64,000 nt of DNA from Aridibaculum aurantiacum (GCF_017355875.1 NZ_JAFEWC010000003.1:377001-441000), one strand, 5' to 3'. Shown: positions 7,616 through 17,418, counted from the first letter of the stretch. A program made the numbers and translations. The notes: generated by a model from the sequence alone, not told the origin.

Positions 7616-8494
7616 TTATCCTTTTCTTCTTGTATATGCGTCCAGTGTGTTCTTCATCAATCCTGCTATGGTCATGGGGCCTACGCCACCAGGAACTGGT
7701 GTGATGGCCGAAGCTTTCTGAGATACAGCTTCAAAATCTACATCACCCTGTATGCGATAACCTTTAGCAGTATTTGGATCTGGAACCCTTGTTATTCCTA
7801 CATCTAAAATAACCGCGCCTTCTTTCACCATATCTGCTTTTACAAATCCTGGTCTTCCCAAAGCGGCTACAATGATGTCGGCACTTCTTGTTATTTCGGC
7901 AAGATTGGGTGTATGAGAATGTGTAATGGTAACTGTGCAGTTGCCGTAAAGCAGGTTGCTGCTTAGCAGCACACTCATAGGTCTGCCTACTATGTTACTC
8001 CGACCTATAACTACGGCATGTTTACCTTTTGTTTCAATTTTATAGTGTTCCAGCATAAGCATCATACCATAAGGAGTAGCTGGGATGAAAGTTTCCAGCC
8101 CTTGCACCAGCCTGCCCACGCTTACCGGGTGAAAGCCATCTACATCTTTTTCCGGGCTAATGGAATTGATCACTTTTGACTCGCTGATCTGCTTAGGCAG
8201 TGGTAGCTGTACGAGGATGCCATCTATAGAATCATCGTTGTTCAGTTGGTCTATCTTTTCTAATAATTCAGCTTCCGTAATACTTTCATCCAAACGCAGC
8301 AGGGTAGAGTGGAACCCGATTTCTTCGCATGTTTTCACCTTACTTGCTACATACGTTTCACTGGCTCCATTATTACCAATAAGAACTGCTGCCAGGTGTG
8401 GCGGCCGTTTGCCATCACTTATAAGTTGCTGTGTCTGTTGTTGAAGTGTTGTTTTTACAGCTTTAGAAGCAGCTTTGCCATCGAGTAGTAACAT
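7616..8494 (-). CDS. folD: Methylenetetrahydrofolate dehydrogenase / methenyltetrahydrofolate cyclohydrolase
   Basis: This bifunctional cytosolic enzyme interconverts methylene-, methenyl- and 10-formyl-tetrahydrofolate. The 292 residues carry the catalytic Tyr48...Lys52 motif (YVASKVKTCEEIGF), GILVQLPLPKQI, PATPYGMMLML, the NADP-binding VVIGRSNIVGRPMS and the C-terminal TPVPGGVGPMTIA. A TACCTTTG box ends 5 bp upstream of the ATG, as at queE. A small gene follows at 3 bp. Confidence 0.97.
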   Translation of the reverse strand: MLLLDGKAASKAVKTTLQQQTQQLISDGKRPPHLAAVLIGNNGASETYVASKVKTCEEIGFHSTLLRLDESITEAELLEKIDQLNNDDSIDGILVQLPLPKQISESKVINSISPEKDVDGFHPVSVGRLVQGLETFIPATPYGMMLMLEHYKIETKGKHAVVIGRSNIVGRPMSVLLSSNLLYGNCTVTITHSHTPNLAEITRSADIIVAALGRPGFVKADMVKEGAVILDVGITRVPDPNTAKGYRIQGDVDFEAVSQKASAITPVPGGVGPMTIAGLMKNTLDAYTRRKG

Positions 8495-8499
8495 GGCCG

Positions 8500-8507
8500 C
8501 AAAGGTA
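8500..8507 (-). promoter_or_regulatory. TAnnTTTG -7 element of folD
   Basis: TACCTTTG on the minus strand, 5 bp before the folD ATG, the same spacing as at queE. No clear -33 TTG at 19-20 bp. Confidence 0.5.
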
Positions 8508-8610
8508 TTGTGTTGTTTGGCTCGTTAAGGCTTATCAATAGCTGTTCTTGAAAAATTAATTTTTGATTGCTTGAAGTGATGTGGTATTTTTCGTTAATAA
8601 ATCTGACTGC

Positions 8611-9438
8611 TTGAAACAACTTCTACTAGTCCTGGCTGTATTTATTGTTGGATCAGCACATGCACAAATGGTACGGCAACCGCTATCGGTAAAGTATGCC
8701 GGGCTTGGTGCATACAGCTACAATTTCGTCGATCCTTTTTCCATTACATCCAATACTGCGGCCCTGGCTCAGCTTAAATCAGGAGGTTTTGGTGTATACG
8801 GCGAACGTCGTTTTTTGATGCAGGAGCTAAATCAATATTCAGCTGTGGTGGCCTTGCCCACTACCAATGCAGGCACTTTTGCAGTTCAGGGTGATTACTT
8901 TGGTTTCAGCGATTTCAACGAGAGCCAGGTTGGATTGGCATACGCACGAAAAATTGCTAAGGCTGTAGATATTGGCGCCAAGTTCAATTACCACATGGTG
9001 CGGATAGCGGGTTATGGGAACGCAACCGCAATCAATTTTGAAGTAGGTACTATGTTTCATCTAACAGACAGGCTTCATACGGGCGTACATGTATATAATC
9101 CATTGAGTAGTAAAATAGGAACGGAAGGCAATAGCCGTTTGGGATCTATGTACCGTGTGGGTTTAGGATACGAAGTTTCGGACCGGGTGCTGGTAAGTAC
9201 AGAAATAGTGAAGCAGGAAGATATGCCTGTCAGTGTGAATGCAGGATTGCATTACAATGTGCAGCCAAATATTTTTATTCGTGCAGGTATTTCAACGCAT
9301 AACAATAACAGCTTTGTTGGTGCAGGTATCCGGTTAGGAACTTTACGGGTTGATGTGAATACTGCCTATCATCCGCAGTTAGGTTTTACGCCAGGTGTAT
9401 TGCTATTGATCAACTTCAAGAAACTAGAACAACAGTGA
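8611..9438 (+). CDS. Outer-membrane beta-barrel protein (PorV/PorQ-like, uncertain)
   Basis: This is a predicted outer-membrane barrel of about 275 residues made of alternating short beta-strands, ending in GVLLLINFKK. The TTG at 8611 gives a clean signal peptide (KQLLLVLAVFIVGSAHAQ); a GTG at 8581 would add 10 residues before it. The N-terminal part (SVKYAGLGAYSYNFVDPFSITSNTAAL) resembles PorV/PorQ-type barrels, where early-mature asparagines and small residues line the lumen, but the assignment to a specific T9SS role is not supported. It overlaps the next gene by 4 bp, so the two proteins probably work together. Confidence 0.7.
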   Translation: MKQLLLVLAVFIVGSAHAQMVRQPLSVKYAGLGAYSYNFVDPFSITSNTAALAQLKSGGFGVYGERRFLMQELNQYSAVVALPTTNAGTFAVQGDYFGFSDFNESQVGLAYARKIAKAVDIGAKFNYHMVRIAGYGNATAINFEVGTMFHLTDRLHTGVHVYNPLSSKIGTEGNSRLGSMYRVGLGYEVSDRVLVSTEIVKQEDMPVSVNAGLHYNVQPNIFIRAGISTHNNNSFVGAGIRLGTLRVDVNTAYHPQLGFTPGVLLLINFKKLEQQ

Positions 9439-11495
9439 GAAAGTTATTACTGATAGCATGTTGTTTTTTCTCGCTAACCGTTTTTTCGCAGGACGAAAAC
9501 CCGGTGACCGTTGGTAGCAATACCGAACAACAACTGGAAAACCTTGCAGACTTGCAGGAAGGTGAATCCGAAGATGATACTTACCTGCAATCGCTGGTGC
9601 AGTTTAGAAGGAATAAGCTTAATATAAATTCGGCAGAGCAAAATGAATTGCGTGAATTAAAGCTGCTGACGGATCTGCAGATCATCAACCTGATAAGGTA
9701 TCGCCAGCTGCTGGGAAACCTGGTTAGCATATACGAATTGCAGGCGGTGCCGGCGTGGGATGTAGAAACCATTTTGCGTATCCTTCCATTTATAACAGTA
9801 GGTACAGTAGTGCCTTTTGGTATAGATATAGGAGAACGTTTTGCTAACGGCAACCACTCACTGTTGATGCGTATGCAACAGGTTTTAGAAAGAAGTGAAG
9901 GTTTTAAACGACCAGATACTGTTTTGAACCGTTATCCAGGCAGCCCGCAGCGATTATTTTTTAGGTATAAGTATACGTATAGAAACTTGCTGCAGTACGG
10001 TATTGTAGGCGATAAAGATGCAGGTGAACAATTTTTCAACGGAAGCCAGCGATATGGTTTCGACTTTTATTCATTCCATCTTTTTGCACGTAAACTAGGG
10101 CCGGTACGGCTGCTGGCGTTAGGTGATTTTACGGTAAATATGGGCCAGGGCTTGATCCATTGGCAGAGCCTTGCATTTAGAAAAAGTGCAGAGGTAATGG
10201 CAGTAAAACGGCAGGCGGATATACTTCGCCCTTACAATTCTGCCGGTGAATTTAATTTTCATAGGGGTGTGGGTGTAACGGTAGGAAGCAACAAACTAAA
10301 TGTGACCGCATTTGGCTCTGTAAAAGAAATGGATGGTACACTTAATTCTGATACGTCAACTACCAATGAAGATTTCATTTCTTCTATTTTAAATAATGGT
10401 CTGCATCGCACACCCAATGAAGTAGGAAAGCGCAACTCATTTACCCAAACTACGGTGGGTGGAAATATATCTTATAATTCTACTGGTTTTCATTTAGGGG
10501 TTAATGGAGTTGGCTACCGCTTTTCTACGCCGCTCCAGCGCAACCTTCAGCCTTACAACCAATTTGCCATAACCGGTAAAGACTGGTTGAACTATAGTGT
10601 TGACTACAGCTATACCTACCGCAACATGCACTTGTTTGGCGAAGCTGCTATGGATAAAAACAATTCGAAAGCTCTTCTGGCGGGTATGATGGTAAACCTG
10701 GATCAGCGTGTAGATGCATCGTTGGTTTACCGCAATATTGAGAAATCTTACCAGGCTGTTTATGGCAATGCATTTACAGAAAGCACCTATCCTAATAATG
10801 AAAAAGGATTGTATGCAGGCTTGAGTGTTAAACCTTACTATTGGCTTCGTGTAGATGCGTATGCTGATGTTTTCAGCTTTCCCTGGTTGCGTTATCGTGT
10901 AGATGCGCCTTCTACGGGTTCTGAATATATGTTCCAGGTTACTTACAGGCCTAACAAGCAGGTAGAAGTATATACGCGCTATCGCAATGAAAACAAAGCG
11001 ATCAATCTATCAGGTCTTAACCTTCCTACCCGGGAGACAGTAACGCGTCCAAGGCAAAACTGGCGGACACAGATAGCTTACAAACCTTCCCGCGATGTTA
11101 CTCTTCGCAATCGTGTAGAGTTGATGTGGTTTGATCAACAGGTGGAAGAAAGAAGGCAACAAGGATTCCTTACTTATTTTGATGTTGCCTATCGGCCTTT
11201 TGGCAAGCCTGTTTCTATTACTACACGCCTGCAATATTTTGAAACAGAAGGGTACGATAGCAGGATCTACGCTTTTGAAAATGATGTGCTGTACAGCTTT
11301 TCAATACCTCAATTTATTGGCAAGGGAATGCGCTATTATGTAAACCTAAATTATGATGTCTCTAAGAAGTTAACCATGTGGTTTCGCTGGGCACAGACCA
11401 TCTATTCTAACCAGAATACGATTGGCAGCGGATTGGATCGCATAGACGGTAACCGCCGCTCGGAAGTGAAGATTCAGGCTATGTACAACTTCTGA
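9435..11495 (+). CDS. Helix-hairpin-helix protein with C-terminal outer-membrane barrel
   Basis: The 686-residue protein has a signal peptide (MRKLLLIACCFFSLTVFSQ), then a ComEA-like helix-hairpin-helix region at about residues 55-115 (LNINSAEQNELRELKLLTDLQIINLIRYRQ and a second VSIYELQAVPAWDVETILRI unit), and from about 150 a long series of aromatic-rich beta-strands ending in FRWAQTIYSN and VKIQAMYNF, typical of an outer-membrane barrel. It starts with GTG overlapping the previous stop. HhH units usually bind DNA, which is curious for a barrel protein; DNA binding or uptake is only a speculation. Confidence 0.7.
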   Translation: MRKLLLIACCFFSLTVFSQDENPVTVGSNTEQQLENLADLQEGESEDDTYLQSLVQFRRNKLNINSAEQNELRELKLLTDLQIINLIRYRQLLGNLVSIYELQAVPAWDVETILRILPFITVGTVVPFGIDIGERFANGNHSLLMRMQQVLERSEGFKRPDTVLNRYPGSPQRLFFRYKYTYRNLLQYGIVGDKDAGEQFFNGSQRYGFDFYSFHLFARKLGPVRLLALGDFTVNMGQGLIHWQSLAFRKSAEVMAVKRQADILRPYNSAGEFNFHRGVGVTVGSNKLNVTAFGSVKEMDGTLNSDTSTTNEDFISSILNNGLHRTPNEVGKRNSFTQTTVGGNISYNSTGFHLGVNGVGYRFSTPLQRNLQPYNQFAITGKDWLNYSVDYSYTYRNMHLFGEAAMDKNNSKALLAGMMVNLDQRVDASLVYRNIEKSYQAVYGNAFTESTYPNNEKGLYAGLSVKPYYWLRVDAYADVFSFPWLRYRVDAPSTGSEYMFQVTYRPNKQVEVYTRYRNENKAINLSGLNLPTRETVTRPRQNWRTQIAYKPSRDVTLRNRVELMWFDQQVEERRQQGFLTYFDVAYRPFGKPVSITTRLQYFETEGYDSRIYAFENDVLYSFSIPQFIGKGMRYYVNLNYDVSKKLTMWFRWAQTIYSNQNTIGSGLDRIDGNRRSEVKIQAMYNF

Positions 11496-11505
11496 TTTTT
11501 CTTTA

Positions 11506-11601
11506 TTACATCTTCTTGTTCAGATCAAGCAGCAGAAGCTTGTTGCCATTTGTCACAACAAATGCAGTGATTGAACGTGTTTCGGTGCCGTTAAGGTATT
11601 T
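11506..11601 (-). pseudogene. Possible 3' remnant of a lost gene
   Basis: Between two stops on the minus strand lies a 31-codon frame with no start codon whose translation reads like a protein end (RSITAFVVTNGNKLLLLD, then LNKKM and two stops). The rest of the gap between the HhH gene and the SusC gene holds only AT-rich upstream sequence. Evidence is weak. Confidence 0.2.
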
Positions 11602-11661
11602 TTAACAGTTCGTTAATTACTGTATATTTACTGGCAATATTTACAAACCGTAAAGTAACAC

Positions 11662-14600
11662 ATGAGAAAAATTTTATCCCTCCTATGTATGCTATTGCTT
11701 ACTGCAGTGATGGCATTCGCTCAATCCAGGGTAGTTACAGGAAAGGTGGTCGATGATAAAGGTCAACCTGTTCCATTTGCCTCTGTAAAAGTAAAGGATG
11801 CCACGGGTGGTGTGGCAGCCGATGCTGAAGGCAACTTCAAAATAGAAGTGACACCCGGGGCTACGCTGGTAATAAGTGCAGTTGGCGGTGGCTCACGTGA
11901 AGTGAAAGTGACACCCAACCAGAATGTGTACAATGTAACACTCGCTGCACAAAACACTGAACTGACAACCGTAGTGGTTACAGCATTGGGTATAACGAGA
12001 AGTGTAAAGTCTACCACTTTTGCTACACAACAAGTAACTGCCGACAGGCTTACACAGGCAAGAGAAACCGATGTAACCTCTGCTCTTGCAGGTAAAGTAG
12101 CAGGTGTACAGGTGCTGGGGCAGTCGGGTGCTAAGCTGGGTAGTGCAGGAGATGTTCGTTTGAGAGGTTCTGCTTCTATAAAAGATAAGTATGCTATTTA
12201 TGTTGTAGATGGTACCATCGTTACCAACGTGGTCGACATCAATATGGATGATGTGGCGAATGTATCGGTGCTGAAAGGCCCTAATGCCACTGCTTTATAT
12301 GGTCAGCGTGCAGAAGGTGGTGTAATAGTGATTACCACCAAAAAGGCTGCACGTAATCGCAAGCTAGTTGTTGATTTCAATCATACTACCACTGCAGAAC
12401 AAGTGAATGTGCTGCCAGATTACCAGGACGTGTATGGTGGTGGAAATACTGAAAACTGGAGAACATTCAATTATAATGCTGGTGTACATCCTGCGGAATA
12501 TGCGCCGCTGAATGGTCAGCGTTATCATAACTATTCAACCGATGAAAGCTGGGGGCCGCGTATGGACGGCGGACAATATATTCCATGGTATGCATGGTAT
12601 CCTGGACATGCGGGTGCTTTTAAAACAGAAGCTTACACGCCACAGCCAAATAACATACGCCAGTTCTTCAATACCGGTGTAACGGTAAATAATAACGTAA
12701 GCCTTGCTTCAGGGGGCGAGAGATATTCAGCGCGTGTTTCCTTCACCAACCTGAGCCGCTCAGGTATCATTCCAAGGTCAAGACAGGATAAGAATTTTAT
12801 ATCTACCCAGCTTAGCTACGACCTCGCCAAGCGTTTAACCATTTCTACCAACGCTACCTACACTTTTGAAAAGCTACAGGGCGATTTTGATGATGATTAC
12901 TCCAATCTTACTTCTGGTAGTTTCAACCAGTGGTTTCATCGCGACATTGATATGCGCAAGATGAAAGAATTGCGCGGCCTGAAAACACCATTAAGTGTAT
13001 ATGCATCATGGAACCACTCTGATCCTGGTGCAAGCAGCAATTTTACATCACCAGGCTTGAACAAAGGAAACTATTGGTACAATCCATATTCTTACCTGGA
13101 TGCAGTAACTATGACCAACAACAGGCAAAGATTGCTGGGAGATGTAGGCTTGAAATACCAGATAATGAACAATTGGGATGTAACAGGAACCTATCGTTTC
13201 AACCGCCGTACCACCAAGGCTGAAAGCAAGATCCCGCAGATCATACAGGAAGGTGCGTTGCAGTCAGGTATATATGCCGGCTATTCACTTTTCGATTCCC
13301 GTTTTCTTGAGCAAAACTTTGAACTGCTTTCTACGTACAGGAGAACTTTCACCGACGTAAGCCTGGAAGTGAATGCTGGTGCAAACTTCTTAAAAATACA
13401 TAGCCGCGACTCAAGCCGCAGCACCAATGGTGGCCTGGTAACGCCTGATGTTTTCACCATTGCTAATAGTGTAACACAGCCACCAACGCTGTCTGCAGGT
13501 TTTTACGATAAAGAAGTTCTGAGCTTTTTTGGAAAGGCGACTGTTGGTTACAAAGACTTCTTATTTGCTGACCTTACTTTACGCCAGGATTATAGCTCAG
13601 TTTTACCTGCAAATAACAATGGCTACCTGACACCTTCAGTAGGTGTTAGCTTTGTTTTCTCCGATTTTGTGAAGGAGCGTTTGCCTCAACTTTCTTTCGG
13701 TAAGCTACGTGCAAGCTGGGCAAGGATAGGTACAGACGACATCGATCCATACAGGATCAACTTTGCTTATACAACCAGCAACATTGGTTACAACGACCAG
13801 TTCTATTATACAGGTGTACCAAATGTTTTGGTTGACCCTGATCTGCGTCCTACTATCAATTCAGCTTACGAAGCTGGTATGGACCTTCGTTTCTTCAGGG
13901 ACAGGGTTGGTTTTAGCGCTACATATTTCCATGAAGTAAAACGCGATGATATTGTAACCACGGATATCTCTACAGCAAGTGGTTTTACGCAAAAAGTATT
14001 CAACGTAGGTCAAGTAACACGTAATGGTATTGAACTTACTCTTGATCTGAAGCCTGTACAAAACAGGAACTTTAGCTGGGATGTTTCTTTCAACTACTCA
14101 CGCATCCGTTCTTTTGTTGATCGTATCTCTGATCAAACAAAGACCATCAATCTTACTGCTCCTGGTTTCCGTACACAAGGTCTGCAGTTTGGAAATCCTC
14201 CTTCGCTTATTCTCCCTTCTGTGGTTCATACCGAAGGCGAGGAGTGGGGACAACTAAGAGGATTCGGTATTAAAAAGATCAACGGTATGCCGGTTCTGGA
14301 TAACAATGGTTTGTTTGTAGAAGAGGCTAATGTAAATTTTGGTTCTGTACTGCCTAACTATACAGGTGGTATTTTCAATCAGTTCAGTTATAAGAGCTGG
14401 CGTTTGACTGCTTCTATCGACTACCAGCAAGGTGGTAAATTCTTCTCGCTTAGCGATTGGTTTGGTACCTATAGCGGGTTGATGGCTCGTACTGCAGAAT
14501 TGAATGATAATGGTGTGAACGTACGTGAGCCGGTAGCCAATGGCGGTGGTGTACATGTATATGGTGTAAATGAAGAAGGCAAACCAGTAGATTATTATGT

Positions 14601-14895
14601 AGATGGAAAGACCTACTTCAAGCAGTTTGCAGATAATACATCTGGTGTGGCTGATATGTCAGTGTTCGATGCTACATATGTAAAACTGCGTGAGGTGTCA
14701 CTGGGATATACTTTCAACATACGTAACAGTAGGTATATAAAGCGTGCATTCATTTCGGCTGTTGCGCGTAACCCATGGCTGATATACAAGAACAATCCTG
14801 CCGTAGATCCATCTGAGCTTAGTAACAGGAATGGTGAAAATGGACAATTACCAGGAACTCGTTCTCTTGGTATCAACCTGAAGCTGGGCTTCTAA
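11662..14895 (+). CDS. SusC/RagA-family TonB-linked outer-membrane receptor
   Basis: An outer-membrane TonB-dependent transporter of 1077 residues that takes up oligosaccharides, peptides or other polymers with its SusD partner. Signal peptide MRKILSLLCMLLLTAVMAFA, a carboxypeptidase-like regulatory domain at about 24-100 (VTGKVVDDKGQPVPFASVKV), a SusC signature and plug at about 120-235 (LAGKVAGVQVLGQSG, VLKGPNATALYGQRAEGGVI), and a 22-strand barrel ending in GTRSLGINLKLGF. The SusD-like gene follows after 23 bp. No hydrolase or regulator is adjacent, so the substrate cannot be inferred. Confidence 0.95.
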   Translation: MRKILSLLCMLLLTAVMAFAQSRVVTGKVVDDKGQPVPFASVKVKDATGGVAADAEGNFKIEVTPGATLVISAVGGGSREVKVTPNQNVYNVTLAAQNTELTTVVVTALGITRSVKSTTFATQQVTADRLTQARETDVTSALAGKVAGVQVLGQSGAKLGSAGDVRLRGSASIKDKYAIYVVDGTIVTNVVDINMDDVANVSVLKGPNATALYGQRAEGGVIVITTKKAARNRKLVVDFNHTTTAEQVNVLPDYQDVYGGGNTENWRTFNYNAGVHPAEYAPLNGQRYHNYSTDESWGPRMDGGQYIPWYAWYPGHAGAFKTEAYTPQPNNIRQFFNTGVTVNNNVSLASGGERYSARVSFTNLSRSGIIPRSRQDKNFISTQLSYDLAKRLTISTNATYTFEKLQGDFDDDYSNLTSGSFNQWFHRDIDMRKMKELRGLKTPLSVYASWNHSDPGASSNFTSPGLNKGNYWYNPYSYLDAVTMTNNRQRLLGDVGLKYQIMNNWDVTGTYRFNRRTTKAESKIPQIIQEGALQSGIYAGYSLFDSRFLEQNFELLSTYRRTFTDVSLEVNAGANFLKIHSRDSSRSTNGGLVTPDVFTIANSVTQPPTLSAGFYDKEVLSFFGKATVGYKDFLFADLTLRQDYSSVLPANNNGYLTPSVGVSFVFSDFVKERLPQLSFGKLRASWARIGTDDIDPYRINFAYTTSNIGYNDQFYYTGVPNVLVDPDLRPTINSAYEAGMDLRFFRDRVGFSATYFHEVKRDDIVTTDISTASGFTQKVFNVGQVTRNGIELTLDLKPVQNRNFSWDVSFNYSRIRSFVDRISDQTKTINLTAPGFRTQGLQFGNPPSLILPSVVHTEGEEWGQLRGFGIKKINGMPVLDNNGLFVEEANVNFGSVLPNYTGGIFNQFSYKSWRLTASIDYQQGGKFFSLSDWFGTYSGLMARTAELNDNGVNVREPVANGGGVHVYGVNEEGKPVDYYVDGKTYFKQFADNTSGVADMSVFDATYVKLREVSLGYTFNIRNSRYIKRAFISAVARNPWLIYKNNPAVDPSELSNRNGENGQLPGTRSLGINLKLGF

Positions 14896-14918
14896 TCTTA
14901 ATCTTCAAATAAGACACA

Positions 14919-16370
14919 ATGAGAATAGTAACAAGCATATTAGCCATCACTCTTGCACTGGGTTCTTGTAAGAAATATGATTTTGGCGATATCAATATAA
15001 ACCCAAACCCGCAGGTAAACGCGGTGCCTAGCACAGCTGAATTATTTACCAACATAAGCCGGCAGATTGCAGGTGATCTTACCATTTCTGATGCTGTACC
15101 AGGTTTATACGTACAGTATTTTACCGAAACGCAGTATCCTGGTGCATCACTGTATAGCCTTAGCCGTAGCGACTGGAGCACCTACTATACAGGTATTCTA
15201 AAGGATATGCAGGAGATTATTGAACAGAACACGAATGCTAATACTGCAGCAACTGCACGCCAGTTTGGCCCTAATGTTACGCAGATTGCTGTAGCGCGTA
15301 TCATGAAAGCATACACTTTTTCTATAGTGACGGACCGCTGGGGCGATGTTCCTTATTTTGAAGCATTGAAAGGAATAAGCACTCCAAAATATGATAAACA
15401 GTCTGCTATCTATGCTGATCTTTTCAAAGAACTAACAGAAGCTGTAGCGCAGTTTGAAGGCACGCAGGGCATACAGGGAGAATTGCTTTTTGGCGGTGAC
15501 CCCGTGAAGTGGAAGCGCTTTGCCAATTCGCTGCGTATGCGGCTGGCCATGCGCATTTCTCTTGTAGATCCGGCTAAAGCAAGGACTGAATTTCTTGCAG
15601 CTTACAATGATCAAAATGGATGGATAGATGAAAACACGGAGAATGCTGCTTTCCCTTATTTGAACAACCGCAACTTCCGCAATCCATGGAATGCTAAGAT
15701 CGACCAGCGTGATGACCTTGCGATGAGCAATGTTTTTGTAGATACATTGAACACGATGGGCGATCGCCGCATTACGAAATATGCTAACCCTACGCCAGCA
15801 AATACTTTTGTAGGCGCTCCTTATGGTTGGAGCCAATCAGCCATTACCAACTGGGGTAGTAACAACCAATATTCACGTATTGGTGCGGCTATCACAAATA
15901 TGGATGCACCAGGTTATATGATAACGGCGGCAGAAATGCATTTGATAAAAGCTGAAGCTGCCTTAAGAGGTTGGATAGCTGCTAGTGAAATATCAGCATA
16001 TTATACTGCTATACAACTAAGCTGGCAGCAATGGAATGTTTTTGACCAGGCTGCTTATACTGCTTATATAGCCAGTCCACGAGTAAACATCGGTATGGGT
16101 ATCACTAATTTTGCTGAAATACTCCGCAAGATCGGGTTGCAAAAGTGGATAGCACTTTATCCTAATGGCCAGGAAGCCTGGAGCGAATGGCGCCGCCTAC
16201 ATGTACCTACTTTATCGCCTGCACGTGATGCTCCATCTGGTAGAAGAATACCATTGAGAATGGGTTATCCTGGTAATGAGCCTACTTTGAACGGAGCTAA
16301 TTACAATTCACAGGTAGCTACCATGCCAGGTGGCGATACGCCTGATACACCGGTTTGGTGGGACAAATAA
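14919..16370 (+). CDS. SusD/RagB-family surface lipoprotein
   Basis: This surface-exposed nutrient-binding lipoprotein of 483 residues caps the SusC partner. The lipobox is LGSC (Cys at about 17), followed by KKYDFGDININPNPQ. The sequence resembles the SusD_2 (SusD and RagB outer-membrane lipoprotein) subgroup: ITDRWGDVPYFEALKG-like motif near residue 135, ITAAEMHLIKAEAALRGW near 335 and a C-terminal YPNGQEAWSEWRRLHVPTL. Directly downstream of the SusC gene and upstream of a DUF1735-type lipoprotein, in one apparent operon. Confidence 0.93.
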   Translation: MRIVTSILAITLALGSCKKYDFGDININPNPQVNAVPSTAELFTNISRQIAGDLTISDAVPGLYVQYFTETQYPGASLYSLSRSDWSTYYTGILKDMQEIIEQNTNANTAATARQFGPNVTQIAVARIMKAYTFSIVTDRWGDVPYFEALKGISTPKYDKQSAIYADLFKELTEAVAQFEGTQGIQGELLFGGDPVKWKRFANSLRMRLAMRISLVDPAKARTEFLAAYNDQNGWIDENTENAAFPYLNNRNFRNPWNAKIDQRDDLAMSNVFVDTLNTMGDRRITKYANPTPANTFVGAPYGWSQSAITNWGSNNQYSRIGAAITNMDAPGYMITAAEMHLIKAEAALRGWIAASEISAYYTAIQLSWQQWNVFDQAAYTAYIASPRVNIGMGITNFAEILRKIGLQKWIALYPNGQEAWSEWRRLHVPTLSPARDAPSGRRIPLRMGYPGNEPTLNGANYNSQVATMPGGDTPDTPVWWDK

Positions 16371-16407
16371 TAACAGCTACAAATTCATTACAAACTAAAT
16401 GCAAGAC

Positions 16408-17361
16408 ATGAAACTCAATAAGCTGCCCATATTATTAGTGATGTTGCTGTCAATGACAGCATGCAGAAAAGACATCAGGACTGTGCCTGAGGTAAACTAC
16501 GAAGGTGGGCCAATGGTTAACTTCAATAATTATTATGATAATGAAGGAAGGCCAGGATATAAAAAGGCTGAGATAGCACTGAAGGATACTTTCATCAGTG
16601 CCAATATAGAAATCAAACTTTCCAATACCACCGAGCCTGCATCGCAGGATATAAAAATCTACCTGAAAAAAGTAGATGCGCTGGTTACAGATTACAATAC
16701 TCGTTTTGGAACGTCGCTTACGCCGCTGCCTAATTCTTCAGCAGCTGCTAAATTCGATTTTAGTGAGCCTGTCATCATAAAAAAGGGTCAACGAAAAGCA
16801 ACAGTTCCATTTATGGTGAATGCACTTTTGCTGAACCTGAATGTTATTAATGCCATTGGTATTGCAATAGACAGGGTAGAAGGTGCAGCTATAAATGCAG
16901 GGCCTGAAAGCAGGTTGGTAGTAGAGTTTGGTGCAAGAAATAAATATGATGGTCGTTATTCCGTTACAGGAACTTTTGTTGACAACACCAATGCTACCTT
17001 TACCGCCTTTTATCCATTAGAGTGGGAACTGGTGACTTCGGGTGAACATAGTGTGATAGTGTACGACAATGAGCTGCTCGGTTTCCCGGGATATGTTTTT
17101 CTTGCTGCAGGTTCGCCTACCTACTATGGCAACTTTGGCCTGGAAGTTAATTTTGATCCATCTGGTAATGGCAATATTGTAAGCGTTACTAACTATTACG
17201 GTCAGCCATCTCCAAACAACCGCTATGCACAACTCGATCCTACTGGTATAAATAAATGGACACCCACCAAGATCGACATCAAGTATAACATGCTGCAGCC
17301 AACACCAACTACTGTGCGTTCTGTTTTCACCGAAACATGGACCTACTTAGGCCCTCGCTAG
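16408..17361 (+). CDS. DUF1735/BT_3987-like surface lipoprotein
   Basis: This 317-residue lipoprotein has lipobox SMTAC (Cys at about 19). The first half has the beta-sandwich pattern of the BT_3987/DUF1735 domain (IEIKLSNTTEPASQDIKIYL, FDFSEPVIIKKGQRKATVPF), the second half a lipocalin-like/DUF4361-like beta region (YDGRYSVTGTFVDN, FTETWTYLG). Such proteins often accompany SusC/SusD pairs as an extra surface glycan-binding subunit, which is the likely job here. ATG 16408 is preferred to the in-frame ATG at 16399 because it starts the signal peptide with MKLNKLP. A terminator follows. Confidence 0.8.
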   Translation: MKLNKLPILLVMLLSMTACRKDIRTVPEVNYEGGPMVNFNNYYDNEGRPGYKKAEIALKDTFISANIEIKLSNTTEPASQDIKIYLKKVDALVTDYNTRFGTSLTPLPNSSAAAKFDFSEPVIIKKGQRKATVPFMVNALLLNLNVINAIGIAIDRVEGAAINAGPESRLVVEFGARNKYDGRYSVTGTFVDNTNATFTAFYPLEWELVTSGEHSVIVYDNELLGFPGYVFLAAGSPTYYGNFGLEVNFDPSGNGNIVSVTNYYGQPSPNNRYAQLDPTGINKWTPTKIDIKYNMLQPTPTTVRSVFTETWTYLGPR

Positions 17362-17386
17362 CAGATTGTAGCTGAAAATAATAATG

Positions 17387-17418
17387 AAAATGGCTGCTAC
17401 CTGCAGCCATTTTTTATT
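17387..17418 (+). terminator. Rho-independent terminator of the SusC/SusD operon
   Basis: AATGGCTGC, loop TACCT, GCAGCCATT followed by a T-run, 25 bp after the DUF1735-type gene. Confidence 0.85.
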
